Assembly: GCA_009780515.1 (NCBI GenBank)
Contig: WQZX01000009.1
Location: 1 to 64,000, forward strand
Origin: Nocardioidaceae bacterium
Lineage (GTDB): Bacteria; Actinomycetota; Actinomycetes; Propionibacteriales; Nocardioidaceae
DNA: 64,000 nucleotides
Direction: 5' to 3'
The position numbers and the translations under genes were made by a program. Below the pieces are notes generated by a model, which was not told where the DNA came from, made no database searches, and saw nothing but the letters and a program-made list of their open reading frames with translations. Below, piece by piece: positions 8,484 to 19,002 of this stretch. The stretch's first letter is position 1, and every line of letters begins with the position of its first letter.

Positions 8484-9470
8484 TCAGATGAGGCCGAGGT
8501 CGGTGACGGCGGACCTCTCGTCGGCGAGCTCGGCGACCGAGGCGTCGATCCGCGCCCGGGAGAAGTCGTCGATGTCGAGGCCCTGGACGATGCTCCAGTC
8601 GCCGCCCGAGGTGGTGACGGGGAAGGACGAGATCAGGCCCTCGCGGACGCCGTAGGAGCCGTCGGAGACGACAGCCATCGAGACCCAGTCGCCCTCGGGC
8701 GTGCCGTGCAGCCAGTCGCGGGCGGCGTCGCAGGTGGCCGACGCGGCGGATGCGGCGGAGGACGCGCCGCGGGCGTCGATGATGGCGGCTCCGCGCTTGG
8801 CGACGGTCGGGATGAACGTGTCGGCGATCCAGTCCTGGTCGCCCACGACCTCGGCGGCGTTGCGTCCGCCGACCTCGGCGTGGAAGAGGTCGGGGTACTG
8901 CGTCGCGGAGTGGTTGCCCCAGATCGTCATCTTCTTGATGTCGGTGACGGCGGCGCCGGTCTTGGCGGCCAGCTGGGAGATCGCGCGGTTGTGGTCGAGG
9001 CGGGTGAGCGCCGAGAAGCGGTTGCTCGGGATGTCGGGGGCGTTGGACATCGCGATGAGCGCGTTGGTGTTGGCCGGGTTGCCCGTCACGCCGATGTGTA
9101 CGTCGGACGCCGCCACCTCGTTGAGCGCCTTGCCCTGCGCGGTGAAGATGGCGCCGTTCGCCTCGAGCAGGTCGCCACGCTCCATGCCCGGCCCGCGCGG
9201 CCGAGCGCCGACGAGCAGGGCCAGGTTCACGCCGTCGAAGATGGCGTTCGGGTCCGAGCCGATCTCGACGCCGGCGAGGTTCGGGAACGCGCAGTCGTCC
9301 AGCTCCATCACCACGCCCTCGAGCGCCTTCAGGGCGGGCTCGATCTCGAGGAGACGCAGCTCGACGGGGCGGTCGCCGCCCAGGGCACCGCTGGCGATGC
9401 GGAAGAGCAGGCTGTAGCCGATCTGGCCGGCGGCCCCGGTGACGGCCACCTTCAGCGGGCTGGTGCTCAC
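8484..9470 (-). CDS. mdh: Malate dehydrogenase
   Basis: 328 residues; NAD-dependent oxidation of malate to oxaloacetate in the TCA cycle. It shows the Rossmann [18 protein letters not shown], the substrate loop [15 protein letters not shown] (Arg residues contact malate), [11 protein letters not shown], and the active-site His in [11 protein letters not shown]. This is the cytoplasmic/actinobacterial MDH type with [11 protein letters not shown] 9470 has AAGGAG five bases upstream, and the preceding in-frame codons (to 9584) lack a ribosome binding site and family similarity. It forms a TCA-related neighbourhood with sucD upstream and icd downstream. Confidence 0.96.
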   Translation of the reverse strand: MSTSPLKVAVTGAAGQIGYSLLFRIASGALGGDRPVELRLLEIEPALKALEGVVMELDDCAFPNLAGVEIGSDPNAIFDGVNLALLVGARPRGPGMERGDLLEANGAIFTAQGKALNEVAASDVHIGVTGNPANTNALIAMSNAPDIPSNRFSALTRLDHNRAISQLAAKTGAAVTDIKKMTIWGNHSATQYPDLFHAEVGGRNAAEVVGDQDWIADTFIPTVAKRGAAIIDARGASSAASAASATCDAARDWLHGTPEGDWVSMAVVSDGSYGVREGLISSFPVTTSGGDWSIVQGLDIDDFSRARIDASVAELADERSAVTDLGLI

Positions 9471-9582
9471 ATTGACTCCTTCGTCGGTTCTCACGAGCGC
9501 GGACACTTGGAAACTAGCAGCGAGCGGCGGTCCTGGACAGGCGCCCGCCGCGCGCCGTGGGCACGTCCTGCACAATGCGCCC

Positions 9583-10251
9583 ATGGGTACGACGCGCCGC
9601 GCCGGTCTCGCCGCGGCGGCCCTCCTCGTCGGGCTGCTGGGCGCCGGCTGCGCGGGTGATCCGAGGCCCTATCCGCCCACCGGCGTCGACCAGCTCGTCA
9701 TCCCCACGCCCTCGCCGCAGCCGTCGGACTTCGTGGCGACCGTGGACAACGCGTGGTTCCCGGTCGTGCCCGGCACCCGCTGGGTGTACGACGGCCCCGG
9801 CGGTCGCGTCGCCCGCACGGTGGTCGCGACGACCGGCCCCGTCGTCGCCGGCGTCCGTACGTCGGCCCTGCGCACGACCGTCCCGCTCTCGGCCGGCCAG
9901 TCGCTGACCACGACCGACTACTACGCGCAGGACCGGGCCGGCAACGTCTGGTGGTTCGGCCGGGCGGGGCAGTGGCGCGTCGGCGGCACGATCGGAGCGG
10001 GGCTCGCGATGCCGGCCCACCCGCGACGCGGGGACGGCTTCGTGATGGCGGCGGCGGGTGGCTTCGACGTACGCGGGGTCACGGTGGACACCGCCCGTCG
10101 CTGGCAGGGGACCCTCGGGTCGACCCGGCGCGCCGTGGTGCTCGAGGTGGTCCGCGACGGGGTGGCCGAGGTGGAGACGTTCGCGCCGGGCCTGGGGATG
10201 GTCCGCGACGGCGAAACGGGGCTGGTGGCGATCCACCAGCCCCGTTCCTAG
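9583..10251 (+). CDS. Putative lipoprotein of unknown function
   Basis: 222 residues. A short positive N-terminus (MGTTRRA), a hydrophobic core and a lipobox LLGAGC (Cys near residue 24) mark a lipoprotein exported and lipidated at the cell surface. The mature part is a compact domain with a [16 protein letters not shown] motif, [15 protein letters not shown] and a C-terminal [17 protein letters not shown]. This pattern is common in small actinobacterial lipoproteins that look beta-structured, but I cannot give a function. The last 12 codons coincide with a perfect 14-bp hairpin. Confidence 0.78.
   Translation: MGTTRRAGLAAAALLVGLLGAGCAGDPRPYPPTGVDQLVIPTPSPQPSDFVATVDNAWFPVVPGTRWVYDGPGGRVARTVVATTGPVVAGVRTSALRTTVPLSAGQSLTTTDYYAQDRAGNVWWFGRAGQWRVGGTIGAGLAMPAHPRRGDGFVMAAAGGFDVRGVTVDTARRWQGTLGSTRRAVVLEVVRDGVAEVETFAPGLGMVRDGETGLVAIHQPRS
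10215..10246. terminator. Terminator-like hairpin inside the end of the lipoprotein gene
   Basis: A perfect 14-bp stem (10215-10228 with 10233-10246) with a CGAT loop lies wholly inside the coding sequence, three bases before its stop. It separates the convergent lipoprotein and aquaporin genes. A second short hairpin (10262-10268 with 10271-10277) lies between the stop codons. Confidence 0.7.
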
Positions 10252-10281
10252 GGTTCCTTCACGCGCCCTCGGGCGCGGGCG

Positions 10282-11298
10282 TCACTGCGGCGGACGCACC
10301 TGGGTGTGCTCGCCGCCGGCCTCGGGCGGGTTCCAGCCGCCGCCCTGCTGCTCCATGCCGCCCTGCGGCGCCTGGGGCGCCTGGGGCGTCGGCTGCTGCT
10401 GGGCCGGGATCCACTGCTGCGAGGCGGGGTCCCACTGCCAGCCGTCCTGGATGATCGGCTGCTGCTGCGCGACCGGCTGCTGGCCCCACTGCTGGGTGAA
10501 GGCGGGGTTGGAGCTGCCGCCGCTGCCGAAGCTGAGGCCCGAGCCGGGGACCGGGTCGGCGTCCTTGCCGAAGATCAGCGGGTAGAGGAGCCCGGAGATC
10601 ACCGCGCCGATGAGGGGAGCGACGATGAACAGCCACAGGTCCTTGAGCGCGGCGCTGCCGGAGAAGAGGGCGGGACCGATCGAGCGGGCCGGGTTGACCG
10701 AGGTTCCGGTCAGGCTGATGCCGACGAAGTGGATCGCGGCCAGGCTGAGCCCGATCGCCAGCGGGGCGAGCATCGCGTTCGCCTTGTTGCGCTGGTCGGT
10801 GACGGCCAGGACGATCGCGACGAAGATCGAGGTCATCACGATCTCGGCGATGAGGGCGGCCCACCAGGAGATCCCGCTGGCGTGGTCGCCGTAGCCGTTG
10901 GCGCCCAGGCCGACCCTGGTCGAGCTGAAGCCCGAGAAGCCCTTGAACACGATGAAGAGGACGAGGGCGCCGATGATGCCGCCGAGGATCTGGGCGATGG
11001 AGTAGAGGCCGGCCTCGGCCCACGCGATGCGGCCGGAGAGGGCCGCGCCGACGGACACGGCGGGGTTGAAGTGGCCGCCGGAGATCCGGCCGAACGCATA
11101 GACGCTGATGACGATCGCGAGGCCGAACGCGAGGCCGACGGTGCCGTTGAAGGAGGCGTCGCCGGCCTTCAGGCCCGTCGCGACTGCGGTGCCGCAGCCG
11201 AGGAACACGAGCACGAAGGTGCCGATCGTCTCCGCTGCGAGTTTCTGGACGAGGGTCGGGGCGGCGACTTCGGCCGCTTCTGCTGCTGCTTCAGACAT
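10282..11298 (-). CDS. Aquaporin (MIP family) with Gln/Pro-rich C-terminal tail
   Basis: 338 residues. About residues 18-245 are a six-helix MIP channel with both pore motifs, [10 protein letters not shown] and [10 protein letters not shown], so it conducts water and perhaps small neutral solutes. The [15 protein letters not shown] start and the [19 protein letters not shown] loop are AqpZ-like. Beyond the channel is an unusual tail of about 90 residues with [12 protein letters not shown], a [17 protein letters not shown] stretch and Pro/Gln/Gly runs, presumably cytoplasmic. The WDPASQQW part resembles small Trp-containing motifs in actinobacterial membrane proteins. Divergent from icd. Confidence 0.9.
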   Translation of the reverse strand: MSEAAAEAAEVAAPTLVQKLAAETIGTFVLVFLGCGTAVATGLKAGDASFNGTVGLAFGLAIVISVYAFGRISGGHFNPAVSVGAALSGRIAWAEAGLYSIAQILGGIIGALVLFIVFKGFSGFSSTRVGLGANGYGDHASGISWWAALIAEIVMTSIFVAIVLAVTDQRNKANAMLAPLAIGLSLAAIHFVGISLTGTSVNPARSIGPALFSGSAALKDLWLFIVAPLIGAVISGLLYPLIFGKDADPVPGSGLSFGSGGSSNPAFTQQWGQQPVAQQQPIIQDGWQWDPASQQWIPAQQQPTPQAPQAPQGGMEQQGGGWNPPEAGGEHTQVRPPQ

Positions 11299-11431
11299 GG
11301 CTCTGGTTCTCTCCTCGGATCGGTTCCCGGAAACCCAGGGGAATGAGACTCACCCTAGTAGTCCGGGGCGCTGTTGCCTGGTACATGCGCGGGTGCAAGG
11401 CTGACCGCGCAGCGCGTCGGGCGATGAGATA

Positions 11432-11445
11432 TCTTGACGTCAAGA
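11432..11445. promoter_or_regulatory. 14-bp perfect palindrome upstream of icd
   Basis: TCTTGACGTCAAGA is a perfect palindrome in the aqp-icd divergent spacer, 45-55 bp before the icd start. It looks like the binding site of a dimeric regulator. The regulator is not known from this window. Confidence 0.5.
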
Positions 11446-11498
11446 GTTATCGAGAGCGCCCCACGAAGGCCGAACGATCCCTAGGAGCGATGCCCGAC

Positions 11499-13694
<2,196 letters not shown>

Positions 13695-13713
13695 TCGAGC
13701 AGCGTGACGCGCC

Positions 13714-13745
13714 GGTGCCCGGGACGAGAGATCGTCCCGGGCACC
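13714..13745 (+). terminator. icd terminator
   Basis: A perfect 14-bp GC-rich stem (13714-13727 with 13732-13745) with a GAGA tetraloop is followed by GCGCATTTCT. It is a good intrinsic terminator 20 bp after the icd stop. Confidence 0.85.
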
Positions 13746-13821
13746 GCGCATTTCTCCTGACAGCACGGGCGATGCGCTGGGAGGGCCGGGAAAATCGGAG
13801 GCGGGCGTCGGTGGTCGAACC

Positions 13822-13827
13822 TAGGCT
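13822..13827 (+). promoter_or_regulatory. -10 element before the ABC exporter gene
   Basis: TAGGCT ends 8 bp before the ATG at 13836 and no Shine-Dalgarno sequence is present, so the transcript is probably leaderless. Confidence 0.45.
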
Positions 13828-13835
13828 GACCAGCG

Positions 13836-16800
13836 ATGACCGCCACGCTGACTCGGGCTGATGGCGCCACGACGTCGGCGCCGGCCTCGGACGACCCGCG
13901 ACGCCGCGTCGACTGGCGCCGGCTGCGCAGTCCCGTCGCCGCGGCGGCGCTGGTCGCGCTGGCGCTGACCGCGCTCGGGCAGTCGCTCGGCACGGTCGTC
14001 GCAGGCCGGCTGGCCGAGCACCCGACCACCCACCTGGTGGTGCTCCTCGCGAGCCTGGTCGTCGGTGGCGCCGTGCTCTACACCGGCGGCCTGGTCGCCT
14101 GGGCGGGCGTGGTCGACCGGGCCGAGGGGCGGCTGCGCGGCGACGTGCTCGACGCGGCCCTGCACCAGCCGCTCGCCGCCCTCAGCGAGCAGGCGGTCGG
14201 CGAGATCCTCGACCGGGTCGACGACGACACCCACGAGGTCGGCACCCTCCTGCGGCTGCAGGTCTGGCGGGTCCTGCTGACGCTGTTCGGCCAGCTGCCG
14301 CTGTGGATCATCGCCGGCGTGACCTGGTGGCCGGCCTTCGTCCTGTTCCCGGTCATCGGGTTCGCGCTGATGCGGATCGTCCGCCCGCTGCTGACCCGGA
14401 TCGCCCAGCTCAAGGTCGTCGAGGAGATGGCCTGGACCGACCACGCGGCCGCGCTCGAGGAGGGCGTCGCCGGCCGTGACGACCTGCGCACGAGCCTCGG
14501 CCAGCCCTTCGCCGTACGACGCCTCGCGCGGCTGTCGGCCGTGGTGCACGAGCGCTTCCACCGGGTGCTGCGGCTCGAGGCGCGGCTGGCGGTCCGGGTC
14601 GGGCTGCTGCTGCACGGCCTGCTCCTCGGCATGGCGGTGGTCGGCGTCGCGCTGGTCAGCGGCGGCCACCTGTCGGTCGCCCAGCTGGTCACCCTCTTCC
14701 TGGTCACCACGAACTTCGTCGGCCAGCTCAACAACCTCTCCCACCAGCTGCCCGACATCCAGGCCGGGCTCGGCGCGATCATCCGGCTGCGCCAGCTGCT
14801 CGCCGTGCCCGCGGAGCCGACCGGCGGTGCGCCGGTGCCCGAGGGCGCGCTCGACCTGACCATCACCGGGCTCGACTTCTCCTACGCCGTCCCGCCGATG
14901 GAGGGCGGGTTCGCGCTGCGCGGCATCGACCTGTACGTCGAGGCGGGCCACACCCTCGCGCTCGTCGGCCGCACCGGCTCGGGCAAGTCCACGCTCGCCT
15001 CGCTGCTCTCGCGCGCCGTCGAGCCGCCGCCCGGCTCGGTCCTGCTCGGCGGCGTCGACGTGACCACGCTCGACCTCCACGAGCTGCGGGCGCGGGTCGG
15101 CGTCGTCACCCAGCGCACCGAGATCCTGGCCGGCACGCTCGCGGACAACATCACCCTCTTCGCCGACGTCGCGCGCGACGAGGTCGTCGCAGCGGTCGAC
15201 GAGCTCGGTCTGACCGACTGGGTGGCCGGCCTGCCGTCCGGCGTCGACACGCTGCTCGGCCCCGGTGGCACGGCCCTGTCGGCGGGGGAGGAGCAGCTCG
15301 TCGCGTTCGCGAGGCTGCTGGTCCGGCACGTGCAGGTCGTCGTGCTCGACGAGGCGACGGCGCGGATGGACCCCGTCACCGAGGCGCGCGTCGTCGCGGC
15401 GGCCGACCGCCTGCTGCGCGGCCGCACCGGGGTGCTCGTCGCCCACCGCCTGAGCACCATCGAGCGCGCCGAGATGGTGGCGGTCCTCGACCACGGCCAG
15501 GTCATCCAGCACGGCCTCCGCGACGAGCTCGCCCAGGCCGACGGGCCGTTCCGCCGGCTGCTCGTGGCGAGCGCGACCGAGGAGTTCGACGACCCCGAGA
15601 CCACCGCCGACTCGTCGGTGGGCGGCAGGCGGCGGGCCGGCGCACCACCGGCGCACGCGCCGATCGGCACCGGCCCCTCGCTCGCTCGCGGCATCTGGCG
15701 GGCGCTGTGGGTCCGGCCGTGGTGGGGCGCGTGGTCGATCATGCTCTTCCTCGGCGGCACCATCCTCGCTCCGCTCGGCGCGGTGACCGGCTTCCTGTGG
15801 GGGCGCATCGTCCAGGGTCTCTCCGAGGGCGGCACCCCGACCGGACTGACGGTCGGGCTCGCGGTCTCGCTCCTGGTGGCGCCGTTCCTGCTCGCCGACG
15901 CGTTCCGCCGCTACCCGCGCTGGTGGATCGAGATCATGCTGCGGGTGCGGATGGCCGTGCTCGTCGGCCAGACCCGCACCCACCGGCTCCCGCGCACACC
16001 CCCGGGCGAGGTCGTGGCGCGCACGCTCGACGCCGACCGCTACGCCCGGTACGCCGACCGCTGGGTCGACTTCTCCAACGGGCTCCTCATCGCCGCGATG
16101 ACCATGGTCGCCGGCGGCACCTGGCTGGCCGGCGGCGTGCTGCTCGCGGTGATGCTGACCAGCGCCGTGGCGTCCTCGATCGGCCGGCCGATCGCGGGTC
16201 GCTCGGCGTCGCGGTCGTCGGCCGCCCGCGCCCGGTTCGGCCGGGCGCTGGTCTCGGCGGTCGAGTCGGCGCGCACGGTCAAGCTCGCCGGTCGCACCCC
16301 CGAGGTGCACGCCCACGTCCGCGAGGTCGACCGTGGCCGTGTCGAGGCGGCGGTGTTCGAGCACCGCGTCCAGGCGGTCCTCGACGGCGTCCCGATCGTG
16401 ATGGTGCAGGTCGGCGTCGTGGCGGCCTGGGCGCTCTACCTCTGGGGAGCCTGGGGGCTCGCGACCGCGATCCTGGTCGCCAACGCGGTCAATGGCTTCG
16501 ACTGGTTCGGTCGGGTCGCGGGCTCCGTCGTCACCGAGGCGCCCGGCACCCGCGCGTGGCAGCGGGCCACGGCGCGGTTCGCCGGCGGGGTCGACCTGAT
16601 GGAGATGCCCGAGGGTGTCGATCTCGTCGGCGGGACGTCGCCGGAGCCGGCGGCGCCGACCCGTGAGCGGCTCGGCCGGCTGGTCCTCGGCGGGGTGACC
16701 GCGGTCCACGACGACGGCACCCTCGGCGTCGTCGACGTCGACCTCGAGATCGAGCGCGGCGAGCTGGTGCTGCTGCTGGGCCAGGTCGGCTCCGGCAAGT

Positions 16801-17351
16801 CCAGCCTGCTGGCCGCGCTCGCCGGCCTGCTCGACCACACCGGCGCGATCCGCTGGAACGGCCGCGAGGTCGAGGACGCGGAGGCCTTCCTGCGTCCCGC
16901 CCAGGTCGCGCACATCGCGCAGGTCCCGAGGGTGCTGTCCGGCACCTTCTCCGACAACGTGCGGCTCGGCCACGACCGCGACTTCGAGGGGCCGGTCGCC
17001 GATGCTCGTCTCGGTCAGGACGTCGCCGACGCGGGCGGCCCCGACGCGGTCGTCGGGCACCGCGGCGTACGGCTCTCCGGCGGGCAGGTCCAGCGTCTCG
17101 CCCTCGCCCGCGCCCTCGCGACCGGGTCCGAGCTGCTGCTCGCCGACGACGTCTCGAGTGCTCTCGACGCCGCGACCGAGGTCGAGCTGTGGACCGCCCT
17201 CCGCGCCCGCCGTACGACGGTCCTCGGCGCCACATCGAAGCGCGCCGCCCTCGCCCAGGCCGACCGGGTGGTGGTGCTGGTCGACGGCCAGGTCGCGGCC
17301 GTCGGCCCGTGGACGGACCTCGCCGCCGGCTGGGGCCACCTCGCCGGCTGA
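13836..17351 (+). CDS. Fused heterodimer-type ABC exporter (two TMD-NBD halves)
   Basis: 1171 residues with the order membrane domain, ATPase, membrane domain, ATPase in one chain. NBD1 has Walker A GRTGSGKST (378-386), signature LSAGE (481-485, altered), Walker B with Asp505-Glu506, and the His switch in VAHRLST. NBD2 has Walker A GQVGSGKSS (from 982), a canonical LSGGQ (from 1080), but Walker B ends Asp1104-Asp1105 instead of Asp-Glu and the His switch reads GATSKRA. One composite ATP site is therefore consensus and the other degenerate, as in heterodimeric exporters. Substrate is unknown; drug, lipid or peptide export are all possible. Start supported by a leaderless-type promoter. No accessory gene in an operon with it. 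Confidence 0.88.
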   Translation: MTATLTRADGATTSAPASDDPRRRVDWRRLRSPVAAAALVALALTALGQSLGTVVAGRLAEHPTTHLVVLLASLVVGGAVLYTGGLVAWAGVVDRAEGRLRGDVLDAALHQPLAALSEQAVGEILDRVDDDTHEVGTLLRLQVWRVLLTLFGQLPLWIIAGVTWWPAFVLFPVIGFALMRIVRPLLTRIAQLKVVEEMAWTDHAAALEEGVAGRDDLRTSLGQPFAVRRLARLSAVVHERFHRVLRLEARLAVRVGLLLHGLLLGMAVVGVALVSGGHLSVAQLVTLFLVTTNFVGQLNNLSHQLPDIQAGLGAIIRLRQLLAVPAEPTGGAPVPEGALDLTITGLDFSYAVPPMEGGFALRGIDLYVEAGHTLALVGRTGSGKSTLASLLSRAVEPPPGSVLLGGVDVTTLDLHELRARVGVVTQRTEILAGTLADNITLFADVARDEVVAAVDELGLTDWVAGLPSGVDTLLGPGGTALSAGEEQLVAFARLLVRHVQVVVLDEATARMDPVTEARVVAAADRLLRGRTGVLVAHRLSTIERAEMVAVLDHGQVIQHGLRDELAQADGPFRRLLVASATEEFDDPETTADSSVGGRRRAGAPPAHAPIGTGPSLARGIWRALWVRPWWGAWSIMLFLGGTILAPLGAVTGFLWGRIVQGLSEGGTPTGLTVGLAVSLLVAPFLLADAFRRYPRWWIEIMLRVRMAVLVGQTRTHRLPRTPPGEVVARTLDADRYARYADRWVDFSNGLLIAAMTMVAGGTWLAGGVLLAVMLTSAVASSIGRPIAGRSASRSSAARARFGRALVSAVESARTVKLAGRTPEVHAHVREVDRGRVEAAVFEHRVQAVLDGVPIVMVQVGVVAAWALYLWGAWGLATAILVANAVNGFDWFGRVAGSVVTEAPGTRAWQRATARFAGGVDLMEMPEGVDLVGGTSPEPAAPTRERLGRLVLGGVTAVHDDGTLGVVDVDLEIERGELVLLLGQVGSGKSSLLAALAGLLDHTGAIRWNGREVEDAEAFLRPAQVAHIAQVPRVLSGTFSDNVRLGHDRDFEGPVADARLGQDVADAGGPDAVVGHRGVRLSGGQVQRLALARALATGSELLLADDVSSALDAATEVELWTALRARRTTVLGATSKRAALAQADRVVVLVDGQVAAVGPWTDLAAGWGHLAG

Positions 17352-17435
17352 CCGCCCGACGTGCTCGCCCTTCCGCTGCGGTGACCGGCGACGTACTCTG
17401 CTGCCCTCGGGAGTGCTGGCCATCGGGGGTTGGGC

Positions 17436-18137
17436 ATGCGAAGGATCGTGGAAGTCGTCGTCGTCATCACCGTCGCGGTTGCCGCGAGCGCAGTGTCAGT
17501 GGCTCGATCGGAGGCCGCGCCGGTCAGTGTCGGCCATGACCAGGTGCATCGATTCCTGCGGCGTGACTGCGTAGAGGACGAGCGCCCGCTCAAGGCAGGC
17601 TCCTCGCAGCTGGCGGATCTCTTCGCCTGCGGAGGCGGCGCCATCGCCGTGCTGCCGTTCGGCGACTTCGCCGGGCCGAGGATCAGCATTCCGCTGGTGG
17701 CGGGCGGAGCGCTGATCGGTTTGGGGTACGTCGGGGCGAGTTGGGGGAAGATCGAACCCCGGTTTGGCACGCGCACCAAGTACGTCAAAGAGACCCGGAT
17801 GCGACAGTTCGTGAAGAAGGAGCGCGTGCCGTGGCCCAACTCGTCTTCGAAGACAGCCAGACGTCATCGGAATACCCGATACGACGTCTACCAGATCTGG
17901 TATAAGGACCACGAGACTGGCAGAACGCTGGCGTGGAAGTACGGCATTACGCGCATTGGCAGGCGGCGTCCAGAGTCTCAGATCGGGACATGCAACGGTG
18001 CGGAGGAGACGGTCTGGGAGTCCTGCGACTGGAAATGGGTGCGGCAGAAGGTGAGGGGCTACTTCCGTGCTCGCGCCATCGAAGCCACCTACGCGGCGCG
18101 GTTCAAGGCGAAGAGGGACATTGTCCGATTGGCATGA
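17436..18137 (+). CDS. Secreted protein with GIY-YIG-like C-terminal domain (candidate toxin)
   Basis: 233 residues, no firm family. Residues 1-28 are a signal peptide (MRRIVEVVVVITVAVAASAV...AAP). A middle segment (about 65-103) is glycine-rich and hydrophobic. The C-terminal 85 residues show the layout of a GIY-YIG nuclease: a Tyr-containing strand (DVYQIWYK, 150-157), KYGIT (168-172) in place of YIGxT, an Arg cluster at 176-178, and a helix with Glu216 in RAIEATYAARF matching the metal-binding Glu. Codon use is less GC-biased than in the flanking genes. ATG 17436 has GGGGG six bases upstream. Two tandem paralogues follow closely. A secreted nuclease with downstream protective proteins is the best guess; the domain call is moderate, the toxin role speculative. 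Confidence 0.5.
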   Translation: MRRIVEVVVVITVAVAASAVSVARSEAAPVSVGHDQVHRFLRRDCVEDERPLKAGSSQLADLFACGGGAIAVLPFGDFAGPRISIPLVAGGALIGLGYVGASWGKIEPRFGTRTKYVKETRMRQFVKKERVPWPNSSSKTARRHRNTRYDVYQIWYKDHETGRTLAWKYGITRIGRRRPESQIGTCNGAEETVWESCDWKWVRQKVRGYFRARAIEATYAARFKAKRDIVRLA

Positions 18138-18150
18138 GGAAATGCCTTTG

Positions 18151-19002
18151 ATGGATCGGACCGGCTCCGAGCCTCCCGCGACGAAGCCGGTCCGGGGAAC
18201 CGACATGGTTGACGTCAAGTCGAAACGTCTTGTGTTGCGGCGGTCTGTCGATGCGTCCGAGCGCGATTTTGCCGCGTCGACTGAGTGGCAGGACTATCTG
18301 AGGGCAACGGTGCGGTCGGATAGGCGACACGGTCCTCTGTTGATCAACGTCCGGGACGACGTCGAGGACTACTCCTTCAAGGGTGGGCGCCGCAAGGACG
18401 GCAGGATCTACGCCACGGTCACGATTCCGTCGGCGTGGCTGGACAAGCCAACGGCGTACGAGAACGCGGATGTCTACCGCGCGGTGAAGGCGAGGCTCTT
18501 CGCGGACTTGGCGGAGGCGGCCGACCTGCCGACGCCTCCGCCGCTGCCCCGGAAGCTGCCGCCGCGCGAGGAGAAGATGGCGCCGGGGGCCGGTTACGCG
18601 TGGCTGAGCGAGCGGAAGCGCTTCAAGGCGCCGAAACAGGCGGTGCGCGAGTGGTTCTTCGCCGACGAGGCGTGGCAGGAGTACCTGCCGCGGACGCAGG
18701 GCGACCTGTACAGCTTCGTCTACTTGATCGAGGACGTCGATGAGTTGAAGTGCACCTACGGCCGTAAGCGGAACGGCGAGGTCTCCGTCGGTGTCCATGT
18801 GCCTGCCGAGCTGCTCATCAACAACGCCGATCCCGAACTCACTCTGGCCCAGGTCGCAAGAGAGGCCTATCTGTGGGGTGCGGAGAAGTTCGGTTGGCCG
18901 GAGCCGCCGCCGGTGCCGAAGCGTCCGCCGGGTCATGAGAAGCCGAAGCGTCCGATCAACACCGATGTGGGCCCGCTCCGGCGTCCGTCCCAGCGCCACT
19001 GA
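18151..19002 (+). CDS. Unknown protein with two-copy internal repeat, paralogue 1
   Basis: 283 residues, family unknown. Two halves are homologous. The first has EWQDYL, then VRDDVEDY, GRRKDGRIYATVTIP and a Pro-rich LPTPPPLPRKLPP end; the second has AWQEYL, IEDVDEL, GRKRNGEVSVGVHVP and a matching PEPPPVPKRPP end. No signal peptide or membrane segment, so it is probably cytoplasmic. ATG 18151 is chosen because GAGGA lies ten bases upstream; an alternative ATG at 18142 is too close to that site. The gene starts 13 bp after the secreted GIY-YIG-like gene and overlaps the next paralogue by one base (TGATG), so all three look like one operon. An immunity role is conceivable, not shown. Confidence 0.65.
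   Translation: MDRTGSEPPATKPVRGTDMVDVKSKRLVLRRSVDASERDFAASTEWQDYLRATVRSDRRHGPLLINVRDDVEDYSFKGGRRKDGRIYATVTIPSAWLDKPTAYENADVYRAVKARLFADLAEAADLPTPPPLPRKLPPREEKMAPGAGYAWLSERKRFKAPKQAVREWFFADEAWQEYLPRTQGDLYSFVYLIEDVDELKCTYGRKRNGEVSVGVHVPAELLINNADPELTLAQVAREAYLWGAEKFGWPEPPPVPKRPPGHEKPKRPINTDVGPLRRPSQRH

Noticed and set aside
13821..17423. 1200-codon open frame antisense to the ABC exporter
   Set aside because: It mirrors the exporter gene codon for codon, is dominated by Arg/Glu/Asp/Gly runs, and shows no family motif; such frames are expected opposite GC-rich genes.
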